A stretch of DNA of 64,000 nt, taken from positions 1,860,001 through 1,924,000 of the forward strand of contig OY970300.1 in NCBI GenBank assembly GCA_963716245.1, given 5' to 3'. Made by a program: the position numbers and the translations under genes. Numbering within the stretch: the first letter of the stretch is position 1; each line of letters starts with the position of its first letter. Of the stretch, positions 50,386 through 57,590 are shown one piece after another. The notes beneath the pieces were generated by a model. The model was not told the origin of the DNA. It saw only the letters and a list, made by a program, of their open reading frames with translations, and ran no database searches. This stretch comes from VRUE01 sp963716245 (GTDB lineage: Bacteria > Actinomycetota > Thermoleophilia > Solirubrobacterales > 70-9).

Positions 50386-50444
50386 AGACAAGAAGTTACA
50401 CTTACGTTTCCCATCCGTCACGCGTTGCTCCGTAGGCTGGGGGT

Positions 50445-50768
50445 ATGGAGGCAATGAGACAGAGCTGGACCGACGACCGCATGGACGATCTATCCGACCG
50501 GATGGACCAGCGCTTCGAACACGTAGATCAGCGGTTCGAGCAGGTCGATCAGCGGTTCGACCGCGTCGAAGGCGATCTCCGAGAACTACGGGTGGACCTG
50601 AAGGACACGAAAGTGTCGCTCCAGGGGGAGATCGCGGCGACCAGGGACTCGCTCCAGGGTGAGCTGCACGCCCTTCAGCGCTCGATCATCCACGTCGGCG
50701 GTGGCCTGATCGCCGCCAACCTGACTGTGACGGCCGCCCTCGTCGGCCTCTTCGCGACTCACCTGTAG
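50445..50768 (+). CDS. Coiled-coil protein with C-terminal membrane helix, 107 aa
   Basis: ATG at 50445 (or 50454). Heptad repeats DQRFEHVDQRFEQVDQRFDR are encoded by three near-identical 21-bp units (50508-50570), continuing as ELRVDLKDTKVSLQGEIAAT. The chain ends in a hydrophobic helix (GGGLIAANLTVTAALVGLFA). Resembles DUF1640-like or tail-anchored coiled-coil proteins. It may be co-transcribed with greA 9 bp downstream. Confidence 0.65.
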   Translation: MEAMRQSWTDDRMDDLSDRMDQRFEHVDQRFEQVDQRFDRVEGDLRELRVDLKDTKVSLQGEIAATRDSLQGELHALQRSIIHVGGGLIAANLTVTAALVGLFATHL

Positions 50769-50777
50769 AGTCGCGCC

Positions 50778-51257
50778 ATGAACGGGGACAGCAGCGGCGA
50801 GCCGATCACCGCGGAGGGCATCGCCGCCCTGCGCGAGGAGATCGAGCAGCTCGAAGGGCCCGGCCGGACCGAGATGGCTGCGCGGATCAAGGTTGCGCGT
50901 GAGCTCGGCGACCTCAAGGAGAACGCCGAGTACCACATCGCCAAGGAGGACCAGGCCCACCTCGAGACCCGGATCAAGCGGCTGCGTCAGCGACTGGACA
51001 ACGCGGTGGTCGTCGAGACCGACGGCGCCGCCGACCGCTTCGCCTTCGGACGCACCGCCGAGGTGCTCGACGAAGCGAGCGGCAAGGTCAACGAATGGAC
51101 CCTCGTCGGCTCGACCGAGGCCGACCTCGCCGCCGGGCGCCTCTCCGCCGAGTCGCCGATCGGCCAGGCCCTGAGAGACGCCCCCCTGGGTCAGCCGGTC
51201 GAGGTCGAGACCCCTCGGGGTACGCGGACGTTCGTGGTTCGCAGACTGCTCGACTGA
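50778..51257 (+). CDS. greA: Transcription elongation factor GreA
   Basis: 159 aa. N-terminal coiled-coil with the acidic tip ARELGDLKENAEYHIAKEDQ (Asp and Glu that enter the RNA polymerase secondary channel), and the C-terminal FKBP-like domain (VNEWTLVGSTEADLAAGRLS; SPIGQALRDAPLGQPVEVET; GTRTFVVRRLLD). Rescues backtracked polymerase by stimulating transcript cleavage. The C-terminal end is 7 bp from the convergent alarmone-synthetase gene. Confidence 0.95.
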   Translation: MNGDSSGEPITAEGIAALREEIEQLEGPGRTEMAARIKVARELGDLKENAEYHIAKEDQAHLETRIKRLRQRLDNAVVVETDGAADRFAFGRTAEVLDEASGKVNEWTLVGSTEADLAAGRLSAESPIGQALRDAPLGQPVEVETPRGTRTFVVRRLLD

Positions 51258-51264
51258 GTCGCCC

Positions 51265-52299
51265 CTACGGCTCGACCGCCTCGAACCCCAGGGTCCCGCC
51301 CAGCGTAGAGTCGAACAGAAGCTCCGGGTATTGCTTGACCAGCACATCGCCGCTTTCGGTCCAAACTACGATCAAGGCGAGGATCAAGTGGGAAAGCGTC
51401 TCGACGGTCTCGCCGATCGTGGCGGCGTGTTTCCTCAGCGCCCGCCTGACCGTAGAACTGGTTGCGGCTTTTCTCAGCTGACGAGCCGTCTGTATACCCA
51501 CCGCGGCGAGTGCATCGTGAATCAATCGCTCGACCGGCACGGCGCTTTCTGGCACGCGCGGACCCATCTCGCGCAGGCTGATCCCTTCAGGCTGGAGGCA
51601 TTCAAGGCATGCGACAAGCCGTGCCGAGTCCAAGCGGACATCCTCATCCTCACCTCGCTGGTAACGCCCGCGGTATCCATCGACCAGCTCCTCGTGGGTC
51701 GCACGCATGCCTATGAACGCTTGATCAAGAGTCTCAAGGCTGCCAGCGATTGCAGCGAGCCTCCGAACCAGGTGGGGCGGATAAGCGACCCCGGCCTTGT
51801 ACTTGATTTCATGCTCGATCACCGCCCACGCATGCTGCAACAGGCTTCGTACCTGGATCTCGAACCAACACGACTTCAACTGCTTAGTCATGGCAGCGTC
51901 TTGGTCTCGCAGCCGCGCTATCAAGTGAATGGAGCGGTAATCGAAAGCGTTGGAATCGAGCTGTTCGAGCCGGTCATATGACTCAGTCTCGTCCACCTCG
52001 AAAAGCGGTCGCAGAATTGCCGCAACTGCCTCGGCGTCATCGGGGTAGTGGGTAACGACCCGCACCCCAATCAGATCTTTGACTTCAGCGGCCGGGTTGT
52101 TGTACTCCTTGCGCCTCAGCTTGTCGAGCAGGGAGAAAGGATGCTTGGCACGCGCCTCCACGGTGTGGAACCCATGCGCATACCCTTCCAAGCTCCGTTC
52201 CACATGACGGCGTGCCTCCGCGGCCGCCTCTTCATACTCGCCAACGAGGCCGCGGTACTGCTCGAAGTAGTTGAGCGTCGTCTGAGGTAGAAGCGGCAA
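51265..52299 (-). CDS. RelA/SpoT-type alarmone synthetase domain protein
   Basis: 344 aa. Single nucleotide pyrophosphokinase-like domain at about 45-170: AKHPFSLLDKLRRKEYN, DLIGVRVVTHYPDDAEAV, AFDYRSIHLIARL (Tyr that stacks on GTP kept; the usual Gly before it is Asp), WFEIQVRSLLQHAWAVIEHE and IKYK. No HD hydrolase, TGS or ACT domain, so it could only synthesise. The C-terminal about 140 aa are helical and unassigned. 12 bp downstream of a DUF262 gene on the same strand; the pair is visibly less GC-biased than greA and trxB on either side. Confidence 0.85.
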   Translation of the reverse strand: MPLLPQTTLNYFEQYRGLVGEYEEAAAEARRHVERSLEGYAHGFHTVEARAKHPFSLLDKLRRKEYNNPAAEVKDLIGVRVVTHYPDDAEAVAAILRPLFEVDETESYDRLEQLDSNAFDYRSIHLIARLRDQDAAMTKQLKSCWFEIQVRSLLQHAWAVIEHEIKYKAGVAYPPHLVRRLAAIAGSLETLDQAFIGMRATHEELVDGYRGRYQRGEDEDVRLDSARLVACLECLQPEGISLREMGPRVPESAVPVERLIHDALAAVGIQTARQLRKAATSSTVRRALRKHAATIGETVETLSHLILALIVVWTESGDVLVKQYPELLFDSTLGGTLGFEAVEP

Positions 52300-52311
52300 C
52301 GCTCAGCGCCT

Positions 52312-53319
52312 TCATTCGGAATCGATAACATCGCCCAGTATCTTGATCCGGTCCAGGCGAGGCCTCAAGTTGTCCGTTTGCCGACTTGCCGCCAAGAGGT
52401 AGCGATTGGCAAACGGAGGAGGCCGTTTCCGGCCGAGCAGACGCTCGAACTCCGTCAAACGCTCACCAGCCGGCTCGGGCGAGAGTCGGACAGATCCATC
52501 CTTCGACGCACGCTGGTCGAGCGCACCAATCAAGGCATAGAGATCGACGGGCTTGCGGAAGCGGCTGCCATGGAGCTCAGGCAGGGCCAGTTCGATCCAC
52601 TCGAGATAGGAGTCGAGCCGCCGTTCGACGCGCGCCGCAGCCGGGAAGCGGCCTTGATACTTGCCGTAGTAGAGATCGATCGCGGCCTTCTTGTCCTGGG
52701 GACCCTCAATCACGAGAATGGTCAGCTCAGCCGAAAACTCGACTGCTCGCATGCGGTTCAGCTGGGTCGCCGTAAACACCTTTTTCTCTCGCCACACGTC
52801 GCGCTTGCCCATGCGCTCGACAAAGTCATAAAAGGCACCTTCCTCCCGGGCGTGGCGAAGCTCTTGCCTGGAGAGCCGCACCACATATTTGTTCATACGA
52901 ACAAAGAGGTCCCTGATGTCTCGGTCCGAATATCCGGACAGCTCTTCGACAACGAAGTCGTAATCGAGAATCTGTTCGCGCACCCGTTCCGGCAGCTGCG
53001 AGAATTTCTTTCCTTTCCGCGCTCGATTGGTCGTCTGGCTCAAGCCGAAGCGATCGCCGAGGAAATCGAAAACCGCACGTAGTCGCTGCTGCCCATCGAT
53101 GACCCGGTACGCCGGAAGCGCCGTTTGTGCTGACGCGTACCGCTGGAGAAAAAGCTGAGGGATGGGTCTCCCCTCCAAAATAGTGTCAATCAAATACGCC
53201 TTGGCTGCGCGCGGCCAAACGCTGTTGCGCTGGAACTCAGCCGCAAGCTCCAGTTGGCCGCTTTCGAACAGTTGATGGAGGAGAGCGATGTTCTTCGTAG
53301 TCGTTCTCCGGGCAGCCAC
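52312..53319 (-). CDS. DUF262 (GmrS/ParB-like) domain protein
   Basis: 335 aa, GTG start at 53319. DUF262 motifs: LAAEFQRNSVWPRAAKAYLI (FQR...VW) and YRVIDGQQRLRAVFDFLGDR (IDGQQR at 74-79), then SRQELRHAREEGAFYDFVER. No DUF1524 HNH nuclease follows, unlike GmrSD; the C-terminal about 150 aa are helical. The domain is expected to bind nucleotides and cut or nick DNA, or to sense. Upstream partner of the alarmone synthetase gene, 12-bp gap, so one operon. Confidence 0.88.
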   Translation of the reverse strand: MAARRTTTKNIALLHQLFESGQLELAAEFQRNSVWPRAAKAYLIDTILEGRPIPQLFLQRYASAQTALPAYRVIDGQQRLRAVFDFLGDRFGLSQTTNRARKGKKFSQLPERVREQILDYDFVVEELSGYSDRDIRDLFVRMNKYVVRLSRQELRHAREEGAFYDFVERMGKRDVWREKKVFTATQLNRMRAVEFSAELTILVIEGPQDKKAAIDLYYGKYQGRFPAAARVERRLDSYLEWIELALPELHGSRFRKPVDLYALIGALDQRASKDGSVRLSPEPAGERLTEFERLLGRKRPPPFANRYLLAASRQTDNLRPRLDRIKILGDVIDSE

Positions 53320-53409
53320 GGGCAGAACCTAGCTGCTCAAGTCGGCTGAGGAAGCTCTCTGTCGTACCGAATTAAGATACGGCGAAGTTTAAAAACCCAT
53401 ATTCCGTCT

Positions 53410-53429
53410 TTCGCTGATCGATCAGCGAA
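53410..53429. repeat. Perfect 20-bp palindrome at the edge of the DUF262/synthetase pair
   Basis: TTCGCTGATCGATCAGCGAA is identical to its complement and has no loop, so it is more like a protein-binding site than a terminator. It lies 90 bp upstream of the DUF262 start and 22 bp after the trxB stop. The 80 bp next to it are AT-rich (AATTAAGATAC, GTTTAAAAACCC) and may hold the promoter. Confidence 0.6.
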
Positions 53430-53451
53430 CGCGCACTCGCACTGGGATGGG

Positions 53452-54462
53452 CTAGGGGCCCGGCGTCGGCGCGATCTCGGTCGGCTCGCCGCCGCGTTGC
53501 CAGTGCGCCTCGGGCGAGGGCGGCGTGTCGCGCAGGTACCACTCGGCGTCGAGGGCGCCCATGCAGCCGGTGCCGGCCGCGGTGACCGCCTGGCGGTAAG
53601 TGCGGTCGACGACGTCGCCGACGGCGAAGACCCCGGAGAGGTTCGTCTTGGTCGAGCCCGGCTGGGTGACGATGTAGCCATCCTCGTCGGTGTCGACCTG
53701 GTCGCGGACGATCTCCGATTTCGGGATGTGGCCGATCGCGACGAAGGCGCCCTCGGTCTCGAAGTCCTCGCTCTCCCCCGTCTCGGCGTTGCGCAGCCGC
53801 ACGCGGTCGAGCTTGCCGTCCTCGCCGGCGACGAACTCCTCGGGGACGAACGGCGTCTTGAAGTCGATGTTCGGCCGCTCCGCGGCGCGCTCGTGCATGA
53901 TCTTCGAGGCGCGGAACTCGTCGCGCCGGTTGACGATCGTCAGCTCGCGCGCGAACTTGGAGACGAAGATCGCGTCCTCCATCGCCGAGTCGCCGCCGCC
54001 GATCACGACCACCTTCCTGTCCTTGAAGAAGGCTCCGTCACAGACGCCGCAGGTCGAGACGCCGACGCCGCTCAGCTCGAGCTCGCCGGGCACCCCGAGC
54101 CGGCGCGGCTCCGCGCCCATCGCGAGGATCACGGTCCGCGCCAGGTGCTCCTCGTCGCCGAGGAAGACCCTCTGGACGCCGCCGTCGCCGAGCTCCACCC
54201 GGTCGACGTCGTCGCTGACGAACCGCGTGCCGAAGCGCTCCGCCTGGGCGCGGAACTGGGTCATCATCTCCGGCCCCATGATCCCCTCGGGATAGCCCGG
54301 GTAGTTCTCGACGTCGGTCGTGTTCTGCAGCTGCCCGCCCCACTGGAATCCCTCGAAGACGAGGGGCTCGAGGTTGGCGCGCGCGGTGTAGAGGGCGGCG
54401 GTGTATCCGGCCGGCCCCCCGCCGACGACGATCACGTTCTCGATCTTCTGCTGGTCTGCCAT
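53452..54462 (-). CDS. trxB: Thioredoxin-disulfide reductase
   Basis: 336 aa. FAD motif VIVVGGGPAGYTAALYTARA, redox pair in VSTCGVCDGAFF (CxxC), NADPH motif VVVIGGGDSAMEDAIF with HRRDEFR-like NRRDEFRASK, and the C-terminal GVFAVGDVVDRTYRQAVTAA. Supplies electrons to thioredoxin, hence to MsrA-type repair. ATG at 54462; the AT-rich stretch TACTATAAAAAGTAAAGTAT just upstream likely holds the promoter. trxA is not adjacent. Confidence 0.95.
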   Translation of the reverse strand: MADQQKIENVIVVGGGPAGYTAALYTARANLEPLVFEGFQWGGQLQNTTDVENYPGYPEGIMGPEMMTQFRAQAERFGTRFVSDDVDRVELGDGGVQRVFLGDEEHLARTVILAMGAEPRRLGVPGELELSGVGVSTCGVCDGAFFKDRKVVVIGGGDSAMEDAIFVSKFARELTIVNRRDEFRASKIMHERAAERPNIDFKTPFVPEEFVAGEDGKLDRVRLRNAETGESEDFETEGAFVAIGHIPKSEIVRDQVDTDEDGYIVTQPGSTKTNLSGVFAVGDVVDRTYRQAVTAAGTGCMGALDAEWYLRDTPPSPEAHWQRGGEPTEIAPTPGP

Positions 54463-54524
54463 CTCTGCCGCCGGAAGTCTAATACTTTACTTTTTATAGT
54501 AACGGGGCGGTCAATCGATTCCGG

Positions 54525-55643
54525 TCACCCCGACGCAGGTTCCAGCGATCGATCCTCGGAGGACCGCCGGTCGATCGGCAGGCCCGTCTCCTCCCATACG
54601 TGGACCCGGGAGCGGAGCTGGAAGAAGGCGAAGATGCCGGGGGCGATCGGCAGCCAGAAGGCGACGAGGCGGTAGACGAGGACTGCCGGGAAGACCGCCT
54701 CCTCCGGCAGGCCGAAGAGGACGAAGGCGCCGATCATCCCGGCGTCCACGGCGCCGACCCCGGCCGGCGCCAGGGGGAAGAGGTTGCCGACCATGCCGAG
54801 GAAGAACCCCTGGATGACGACGGCGATCGGCACGTGCACGCCGAACGCTTTGAACGCCGCCCAGAGGATGCCGATGTTGGCCGCCCAGTAGCCGGCGGCG
54901 CCGAGCAACGCCAGGGCGCCGTGGGAGGGATTGCGGAGGAGCTGGATCGCGAACCGGAAGCCTTCGCCCATCGTCGCCGGCACCTTGGCCAGGCTCGAGG
55001 CGATCGCGCCGAGGTGCTCGTGATCGGAGAACTTGGTCACGCGCCGTCCCAGGTCCGCCGGGATCAGGGCGATAAGCAGGCCGATCAGGAGCGCCAGGCC
55101 GGCCACCGCGGCGGGGATGACCGTCAGCTCGACCGAGTCCTTGCCGGGCAGCACACCGGTGCGCAGGAGGATCCCGAAGACGATCACGGCGAGCGGATAG
55201 AAGACGTACTGGAGGCCGAGGAAGGCGACCATCCGGCGGGCCACGTCGCGCCGCTCCATGCCCGCCTTGCGCAGCGCCCAGTAGGTCAGCGCGATCCCGC
55301 CCGCCCCGCCGGTCGAGAAGAGGCGGGTCGCGGCGAGGCCGGACATGTTGATCTCGTAGGTCTCCCGCCAGGAGAGCCGCAGCGTCTGCCCGCCGACGAC
55401 CGCCTTGAACAGGGCGATGTAGGTGGCGACTGCGGCGACGGTGAAGCCGATCGCGACGACGATCCAGATCGCGTCGGCTTCGTGCAGCCTGCTCAGCGCG
55501 TCGCCGAGGCCGACCAGCTTCGGGAACAGGAAGTAGATCGCGATCAGGAGGACGAGGACCAGCAGCAGGGACTGCGCGACGCGGCGCGGCGTGAGCAGCG
55601 GCAGTTCGGCGCCGGTGCCGTTCGCCGAGTCCTGCGGAGACAC
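54525..55643 (-). CDS. YbhN/UPF0104 (lysylphosphatidylglycerol synthase TM) family membrane protein
   Basis: 372 aa, GTG start at 55643. Eight or so membrane helices; MSGLAATRLFSTGGAGGIAL is the family's loop (SxxxxxR..PxGG..G), and LAPAGVGAVDAGMIGAFVLF the C-terminal GxGxxE/D motif. The family includes the flippase domain of MprF and YbhN of cardiolipin processing. No aminoacyl transferase domain. Starts 10 bp after the PAP2 gene, same strand, suggesting a lipid-related operon. Confidence 0.85.
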   Translation of the reverse strand: MSPQDSANGTGAELPLLTPRRVAQSLLLVLVLLIAIYFLFPKLVGLGDALSRLHEADAIWIVVAIGFTVAAVATYIALFKAVVGGQTLRLSWRETYEINMSGLAATRLFSTGGAGGIALTYWALRKAGMERRDVARRMVAFLGLQYVFYPLAVIVFGILLRTGVLPGKDSVELTVIPAAVAGLALLIGLLIALIPADLGRRVTKFSDHEHLGAIASSLAKVPATMGEGFRFAIQLLRNPSHGALALLGAAGYWAANIGILWAAFKAFGVHVPIAVVIQGFFLGMVGNLFPLAPAGVGAVDAGMIGAFVLFGLPEEAVFPAVLVYRLVAFWLPIAPGIFAFFQLRSRVHVWEETGLPIDRRSSEDRSLEPASG

Positions 55644-55653
55644 GCCAGGGAAG

Positions 55654-56637
55654 CTACCCGCTCGCCAGGCGCTCCAGCCGGCGCAGGCCGCGGTTGGTCG
55701 CCAGCACGAGCGGCTCGGCGAGCGGCTCGCCGCGCCGCACGGCGGCGACCAGGGCACCCCCCGCGGCGAGGTCGGTCACGTAGTGCTCGCCCAGGTAGAC
55801 GAGCGCGAAGGCGAGCGTCAGGGCATAGCCCCAGCCGACCGCGCCCGGCCCCCGGCCCGCTTCGCTCAGCGAGAGCGCCGCCATCGTCGACGTGGCGAAG
55901 TGGAGCGAGGGCATCGCCGCCCACGGGTTGCCCCCCAGGGCACCGTAGAGCGCCGGCCAGGCCGGTCCCCAGGTCTCTTCGCCCACCTCGACCATGATGC
56001 GCCGCACCTCCTCCCCGGTCAGCCCCTGCTCCGAGGACCACCACGGCGGCGCCGTCGGCACCGCGAAGTAGACCGCGCAGCCGAGGTCGAACACCGCGGC
56101 CATCTGGCGGGCCGCGCGCGGGAAGCGCTCGGGATGGCGGATCAGGATGAAGGCCAGGGCCAGGTACGGCTCCAGGAACCAGAGCCAGTGCACCCAGGTC
56201 AGGAGGCGGTCGACCAGCCCGACCCGCGGGAGCCCGGCCAGCGCTCGCTGCAACCGGACGTTCGGCAGGCTGCCGAGGCCGAGCGCGCGGTCGGCGGCGA
56301 TCGGGTAGCGGGTGCGCAGCCGGCGGCGCAGGCCGTCGGGGTCGTCGTAGGGAAGCTCGTGGGCCATCGTGAACCCCCACATCTGCAGGGCGAACAGCGC
56401 CACGTCGCGGCGGTGCGAGCGCGGCTGCAGGACCGCGAGCGCGAGCGGGCCGGCGGCGCAGACCGCGACGGTGACCGCGGGGCGGACGCGCAGGCGGCGG
56501 CGAAGCAGCGGCACCGCGACGGCCGCGCCGATCGCCCCTGCCGCCGCGGCGCGCACCGCGATCCGCAGCGCCGGGGTCGGACGAGCGGTTCTCCTCCTCA
56601 CGGCTCGCCCGGCAGAACCGCTCAGTCGCCTCCGCAT
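55654..56637 (-). CDS. PAP2 superfamily membrane phosphatase/inositolphosphotransferase-like
   Basis: 327 aa. Signature residues: VPTAPPWW, then NPWAAMPSLHFATSTMAALS (PSxH...) and YLGEHYVTDLAAGG (SRxxxxxHxxxD-like His and Asp). This is the AUR1/IPT1-like branch seen in mycobacterial lipid enzymes. About six membrane helices; very basic N-terminus. Candidate activities are phospholipid headgroup transfer or polyprenyl phosphate dephosphorylation. A TATACT box 14 bp before the ATG may be its -10. Confidence 0.85.
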   Translation of the reverse strand: MRRRLSGSAGRAVRRRTARPTPALRIAVRAAAAGAIGAAVAVPLLRRRLRVRPAVTVAVCAAGPLALAVLQPRSHRRDVALFALQMWGFTMAHELPYDDPDGLRRRLRTRYPIAADRALGLGSLPNVRLQRALAGLPRVGLVDRLLTWVHWLWFLEPYLALAFILIRHPERFPRAARQMAAVFDLGCAVYFAVPTAPPWWSSEQGLTGEEVRRIMVEVGEETWGPAWPALYGALGGNPWAAMPSLHFATSTMAALSLSEAGRGPGAVGWGYALTLAFALVYLGEHYVTDLAAGGALVAAVRRGEPLAEPLVLATNRGLRRLERLASG

Positions 56638-56738
56638 AGGGTCGGCGAGTATAGGAGCAGGTCATGGACGGACACGCCCATGCGCGGGCCGCGGGGCTCC
56701 GACCCGCGTGATTAGAATGGCCGCGCTTTGACCCCTGA

Positions 56739-56899
56739 GGGCTCATATCGAAACCACGCGTGTGCGGCTGGCGAGCGCCGGACCAAGCGGGGCAAGGACG
56801 CAGGGAGGCCGAATAGCAGCGCTATTTGGCCGACCGAGGACGCCGCACCGCGCTGGTTCGCCGCCGCCAGACGTGCGCGGGGGGTTTCGATATGAGCCC
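56739..56899 (+). promoter_or_regulatory. Long-range inverted repeat enclosing the coxB start codon
   Basis: GGGCTCATATCGAAACC (56739-56755) is the exact complement of 56883-56899, which contains the coxB ATG (56892) and abuts the GGGGGG ribosome site. Beyond the arms, CCTGAG (left) and CTCAGG (right, about 56905-56910) extend pairing across a bulge. The 127-bp interior has a second stem, GGCCGAATAGC-AGC-GCTATTTGGCC (56808-56832, one G-T pair). Folding would hide the start codon. A -10-like TAGAAT lies at 56713-56718. Confidence 0.7.
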
Positions 56900-57590
56900 C
56901 AACTCCTCAGGCGCCGAGCAGATCGACACGCTGCTCTGGATCGGCTTCGTCGCCGCGGCCATCGTCGTCGTCGCAGTCGTCGGGGCGCTGATCTACGCGC
57001 TGCGCCGCTTCCGCGCCGAGCGCGGCGCCGAGCCGCGCCAGCTGACCGGCGGCCGCCGCATCCAGCTGCGCGTCGGCGGCGCCCTCGGGGCGTTCGCCAC
57101 CGTCCTGCTCGTGCTCGGCGTCGTCTACACCGAGAAGGCCCGCGAGGCACCCGCGAGCGGGCCGGCCGGACTCGAGGCCGGCGACGGCGAGCCACTGAAG
57201 ATCGTAGCCACCGGGCAGCAGTGGATCTGGCGCTACGACTACCCGAACGAAGCCTTCTCCTACTACAAGCTGGTCGTGCCGGTCGACACCGCCGTCGAGC
57301 TCGACCTCCTCTCGACCGACGTCGTCCACACCTGGGACGTCCCGGCCCTGGCCGGCAAGCGCGACGCCGTCCCGGGCAAGACCAACGACGTCGTCTTCAG
57401 CGCCGACGAGGAGGGCACCTACGCTGGCCAGTCGGCGACCCTCTCGGGCCAGGCCTACGCCTCGATGCGCACCGAGGTGGAAGTGGTCTCGGCGGAGGAG
57501 TACGAAGCGTTCGTGGAGCAGCGCAAGAGCGACATCGAGGCGGCCCAGGACAGGGTCGTCGAGCTGATCGAAAGCGGGGAGACGCCATGA
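56892..57590 (+). CDS. Cytochrome oxidase subunit II homologue lacking the CuA cysteines
   Basis: 232 aa from the ATG at 56892. Two N-terminal membrane helices and a periplasmic cupredoxin domain: PLKIVATGQQWIWRYDYPNE (aromatic electron-entry loop kept) and STDVVHTWDVPALAGKRDAV. The CuA loop, normally GQCxELCGxxHxxM, reads GQSATLSGQAYASM: both Cys are Ser (181, 185), Glu is Thr183 and His is Tyr189; only His146 and Met192 remain. CuA cannot form. Similar loss occurs in quinol oxidases (CyoA). ATGA overlap with coxA. Its start codon is inside a long inverted repeat. Confidence 0.9.
   Translation: MSPNSSGAEQIDTLLWIGFVAAAIVVVAVVGALIYALRRFRAERGAEPRQLTGGRRIQLRVGGALGAFATVLLVLGVVYTEKAREAPASGPAGLEAGDGEPLKIVATGQQWIWRYDYPNEAFSYYKLVVPVDTAVELDLLSTDVVHTWDVPALAGKRDAVPGKTNDVVFSADEEGTYAGQSATLSGQAYASMRTEVEVVSAEEYEAFVEQRKSDIEAAQDRVVELIESGETP

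Noticed and set aside
50508..50570. Tandem 21-bp repeats, CRISPR-like at first glance
   Set aside because: The repeats are contiguous and in frame, and encode coiled-coil heptads; there are no spacers.
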